From an uncultured Anaerococcus sp. (GTDB lineage Bacteria; Bacillota; Clostridia; Tissierellales; Peptoniphilaceae), in contig CALTXP010000069.1 in NCBI GenBank assembly GCA_943913325.1, positions 1 to 8,283 of the forward strand: a stretch of DNA of 8,283 bases. Direction: 5' to 3'. The stretch's first letter is position 1, and each line of letters begins with the position of its first letter. Below are positions 6,359-8,283 of the stretch, piece by piece. The translations under genes were made by a program, and so were the position numbers. The notes under the pieces are model-generated. The model ran no database searches. It was given only the letters and a program-made list of their open reading frames with translations, and was not told the origin of the DNA.

Positions 6359-6387
6359 ATTGTATCAAAAAACACGTCTAAGTAAAA
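6359..6387 (-). promoter_or_regulatory. Weak candidate promoter for rsmI inside the terminator
   Basis: On the minus strand TACAAT (complement of 6359-6364) is a good -10 and TTTTAC (complement of 6382-6387) a partial -35, 17 bases apart. The start of transcription would fall near 6352, at the ribosome binding site, leaving almost no leader. Readthrough of the hairpin is an equally good explanation for rsmI expression. Confidence 0.25.
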
Positions 6388-6402
6388 TTAGACGCGTTTT
6401 TA
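6367..6402 (-). terminator. Terminator of the flavoprotein gene
   Basis: Read on the minus strand, AAAAACGCGTCTAA (complement of 6388-6401) pairs with TTAGACGTGTTTTT (complement of 6368-6381) around a 6-base loop, ending in a run of T. The one non-Watson-Crick position is a G-U pair on this strand but an A-C mismatch on the other, so the hairpin is built for minus-strand transcripts. It begins 13 bases beyond the flavoprotein stop. Confidence 0.87.
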
Positions 6403-6414
6403 TATGTTTATTAA

Positions 6415-8268
6415 TTATTTATTGATATTTTCTGCTGCTGATTTACCAGAGATTCTACCAAATATAACTGCTGATGAATATGCTCCAGAAGTATCTGTTA
6501 CTTCACCTGCTGCATATAGTCCATCAATTATGTTATCATCCTTATCTAAAACTTGTGCTTTTTCATTAGCAACAATTCCACCTTTTGTCATGTGTAGGGC
6601 AGGAGTTACTTTTACGCAATATAATTTGCCATCTGTATTTATTTCTTCTTCTCCAGCTTCTTCTCTAAATGGATCGTCAGCTTCACCTTTCACGGCTTTG
6701 TTATAAGTGTCAAGTGTATCATTTAATGTATCTGTTTCACATCCTATAGCTTTAGCTAAGTCTTCTACTGAATCATATTCATCTATATAACCTTTTTCAA
6801 CTTGGCTTGATAATCTATAGAATGAATCTTTGGCAGTTTCGTCAAATATATAATAAACTGGGCGATGTTTTACCATTTCTTGTCCGTATTCGATACCACT
6901 GCTTGTTTCATCTATAAATCTTTCTCCATCTTCATTTACGAAGATAAAGTTGTTATCAAATGCTCCTGTTAGGTCACGTCTAGGATCTAAAATTTTTGGA
7001 AATACAGATGGTTTATCCATATCATCTAATTTAATATTGTGATCTTTAGCTATTTTTACAAAGTCACCAGTTGCTCCTATTTGATTTGATGTTGGAAGTT
7101 CTTCTCCACCTGGAATATATTCTGCAAGTAAGTCAGGATTATTTGAGAAACCACCTGTTGCGATGACAGTAGATGTAGCATTTATATTGTAAGTATTTTC
7201 TTTATCTTCTACAACAGCTCCACTTGCTTTGCCATCTTCTATTATTAAATCTGTAGCTTTTGTTCCAGGTATAATTTCGATACCTAATTTATTTGCAGTT
7301 TCTTCTAATTTTGTTTGGATATAGTTACCGGCATATTCATCTTCCTTAGCCATGTGGTTCATTGATCCATCTTCACCGAAGTTGTATTCAAGTTTAATTC
7401 CTTGATCTCTTAACCAACTATCAACTTCAAAAGCTCCGTCTGTCATAGCATCTATTCTTTCATCACTATCCCAAGAATTTTCAGCAAATTTTTCTTTGTA
7501 TTCTTCTTTAGTAACTTCGTTGTTATTTGCTTTCATAGCTTCGGAATTAGCCATATCAAAGAAGTTCATATCAAATTTTCCGTTACCACTTAAGATATCC
7601 ATTTTTTCGATAACTGTTACATTTTCAACTCCATCTTGTTTAGCTTGGATAGCTGAAGAAAGGCCAGCTGGACCAGCACCGATTACTAATAAATCAGTTG
7701 ATTTATCCTCACCTTCTTTTAATTCTCTATCTTCTTCATAGCCTGTGGAGTTTGTAACTTTTATAGAGTCTTTTTCAAGACCAGCTTCTTCTAAAGCAGA
7801 TAAAGTTGCTTGTTTTACTGCTGTTGTAGAATATGTGGCTGCAGAAACAGAATCAACGTCTGGGCTATTTGCCTCGATTATTCTTTCTTTAATTATAGGA
7901 AATGCTCTGTTAATTACAGGATCTGATTCGTGATTATCTAAAAGCTCTATGTCACTAATTTTGCCATCTGCAATTTTTACTTCTAGATTTAATTCACGGT
8001 CATAGCCGTTTGCACTTGCCTTGTATGTACCGTCTTTTAAAGATGAATTGCTTTTAGCTTCTTTATTTTCATCTTTATCTTCTTTTTGATCCCCTGCTTG
8101 CTCAGTTTCTTCGTTTTTTTCTTTATCAACTTTATCGGTATTTTCTACTGATTCGTTTTGTTCAGTTTTATTAGCTGGTTCTTCTTTTTGATTATTATTT
8201 TCGCAACCAGCAAATACTAATGAAAGTGATAGTGCTAAAACTATTGGTTTTAGTTGATTAAATTTCAT
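6415..8268 (-). CDS. Surface lipoprotein flavoprotein reductase: FMN-binding plus FAD domain
   Basis: Predicted extracellular, lipid-anchored reductase of the fumarate reductase / flavocytochrome c superfamily; substrate unknown. Residues 1-21 form a signal peptide ending in the lipobox VFAG-C22. Residues 23-77 are a flexible tether made almost wholly of Glu, Lys, Asp, Asn and Gln. Residues 78-163 are an FMN_bind domain with SAATYS at 142-147, where T145 is the expected site for covalent FMN transfer by ApbE. Residues 190-617 are the FAD_binding_2 domain: VIGAGPAG at 195-202, E221, ATGGF at 370-374, NEDGERFIDE at 445-454, HMTKGG at 559-564 and GLYAAGEV at 583-590. Unlike true fumarate reductases, the arginine after the RFxxE motif appears to be glycine (ETSSGIEYG) and GANRLGG near the end is replaced by SGAYSSA, so fumarate is doubtful. 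The start has AGGAGG (complement of 8273-8278). The gene's promoter lies beyond the window; a terminator follows it. No ApbE or electron-donor gene is nearby. Confidence 0.9.
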   Translation of the reverse strand: MKFNQLKPIVLALSLSLVFAGCENNNQKEEPANKTEQNESVENTDKVDKEKNEETEQAGDQKEDKDENKEAKSNSSLKDGTYKASANGYDRELNLEVKIADGKISDIELLDNHESDPVINRAFPIIKERIIEANSPDVDSVSAATYSTTAVKQATLSALEEAGLEKDSIKVTNSTGYEEDRELKEGEDKSTDLLVIGAGPAGLSSAIQAKQDGVENVTVIEKMDILSGNGKFDMNFFDMANSEAMKANNNEVTKEEYKEKFAENSWDSDERIDAMTDGAFEVDSWLRDQGIKLEYNFGEDGSMNHMAKEDEYAGNYIQTKLEETANKLGIEIIPGTKATDLIIEDGKASGAVVEDKENTYNINATSTVIATGGFSNNPDLLAEYIPGGEELPTSNQIGATGDFVKIAKDHNIKLDDMDKPSVFPKILDPRRDLTGAFDNNFIFVNEDGERFIDETSSGIEYGQEMVKHRPVYYIFDETAKDSFYRLSSQVEKGYIDEYDSVEDLAKAIGCETDTLNDTLDTYNKAVKGEADDPFREEAGEEEINTDGKLYCVKVTPALHMTKGGIVANEKAQVLDKDDNIIDGLYAAGEVTDTSGAYSSAVIFGRISGKSAAENINK

Positions 8269-8283
8269 ATCTCCTCCTAATAT

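Noticed and set aside
6342..6368. Extended rsmI start at ATG 6368
   Set aside because: It would begin inside a terminator hairpin; AAAGGAG and the family opening point to 6341.
6404..7933. Plus-strand open frames opposite the flavoprotein gene (6404-6706, 7496-7741, 7745-7933)
   Set aside because: All antisense to the coherent 617-residue protein, with no domains or ribosome binding sites of note.

Overview
The window is ordinary chromosomal DNA from a low-GC Gram-positive anaerobe. Strong AT bias, GGAGG-type ribosome binding sites, compact hairpin terminators and the gene order dnaJ ... mtaB ... HIT ... rpsU all fit Clostridia or Tissierellia. The organism may be an Anaerococcus- or Peptoniphilus-like coccus, but that genus-level guess rests on overall feel and not on a marker sequence. 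No rRNA, tRNA, CRISPR array, transposase, phage gene or attachment site was seen.

Layout. (1) 36-2446, plus strand: dnaJ and mtaB, sharing one base (TAATG), so almost certainly one transcript. (2) 2580-2960, plus: a 126-residue membrane protein of unknown function with its own good ribosome binding site. (3) 3055-3726, minus: an atypical short-chain dehydrogenase/reductase, convergent with the membrane-protein gene; a perfect 42-base palindrome lies between them. (4) 3809-4464, plus: a clear promoter, a HIT-family nucleotide hydrolase, rpsU (ribosomal protein S21) and a terminator. (5) 4515-5498, plus: a D-lactate dehydrogenase-like 2-hydroxyacid dehydrogenase. (6) 5520-6341, minus: rsmI, convergent with the dehydrogenase and sharing one hairpin with it. 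(7) 6415-8268, minus: a 617-residue predicted lipoprotein with an FMN-binding domain fused to a fumarate-reductase-like FAD domain, closed by its own terminator. All stretches between genes are shorter than 150 bases.

How the genes work together. Several act on protein synthesis and quality: DnaJ (chaperone partner of DnaK), MtaB (ms2t6A37 in tRNA), S21 (small ribosomal subunit) and RsmI (2'-O-methylation of C1402 in 16S rRNA). In many Clostridia dnaJ-prmA-rsmE-mtaB-HIT-rpsU form one run. Here prmA and rsmE are absent between dnaJ and mtaB, and the membrane protein and reductase genes sit between mtaB and HIT. The other theme is redox: the 2-hydroxyacid dehydrogenase and the SDR are cytosolic, while the flavoprotein should act on the outer face of the membrane.

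No wholly new system is evident. The best leads are the flavoprotein, which has the fumarate-reductase fold but appears to lack its two key arginines, and the D-LDH-like enzyme, which lacks the acidic NAD-selecting residue and a usual arginine before the conserved VG motif.
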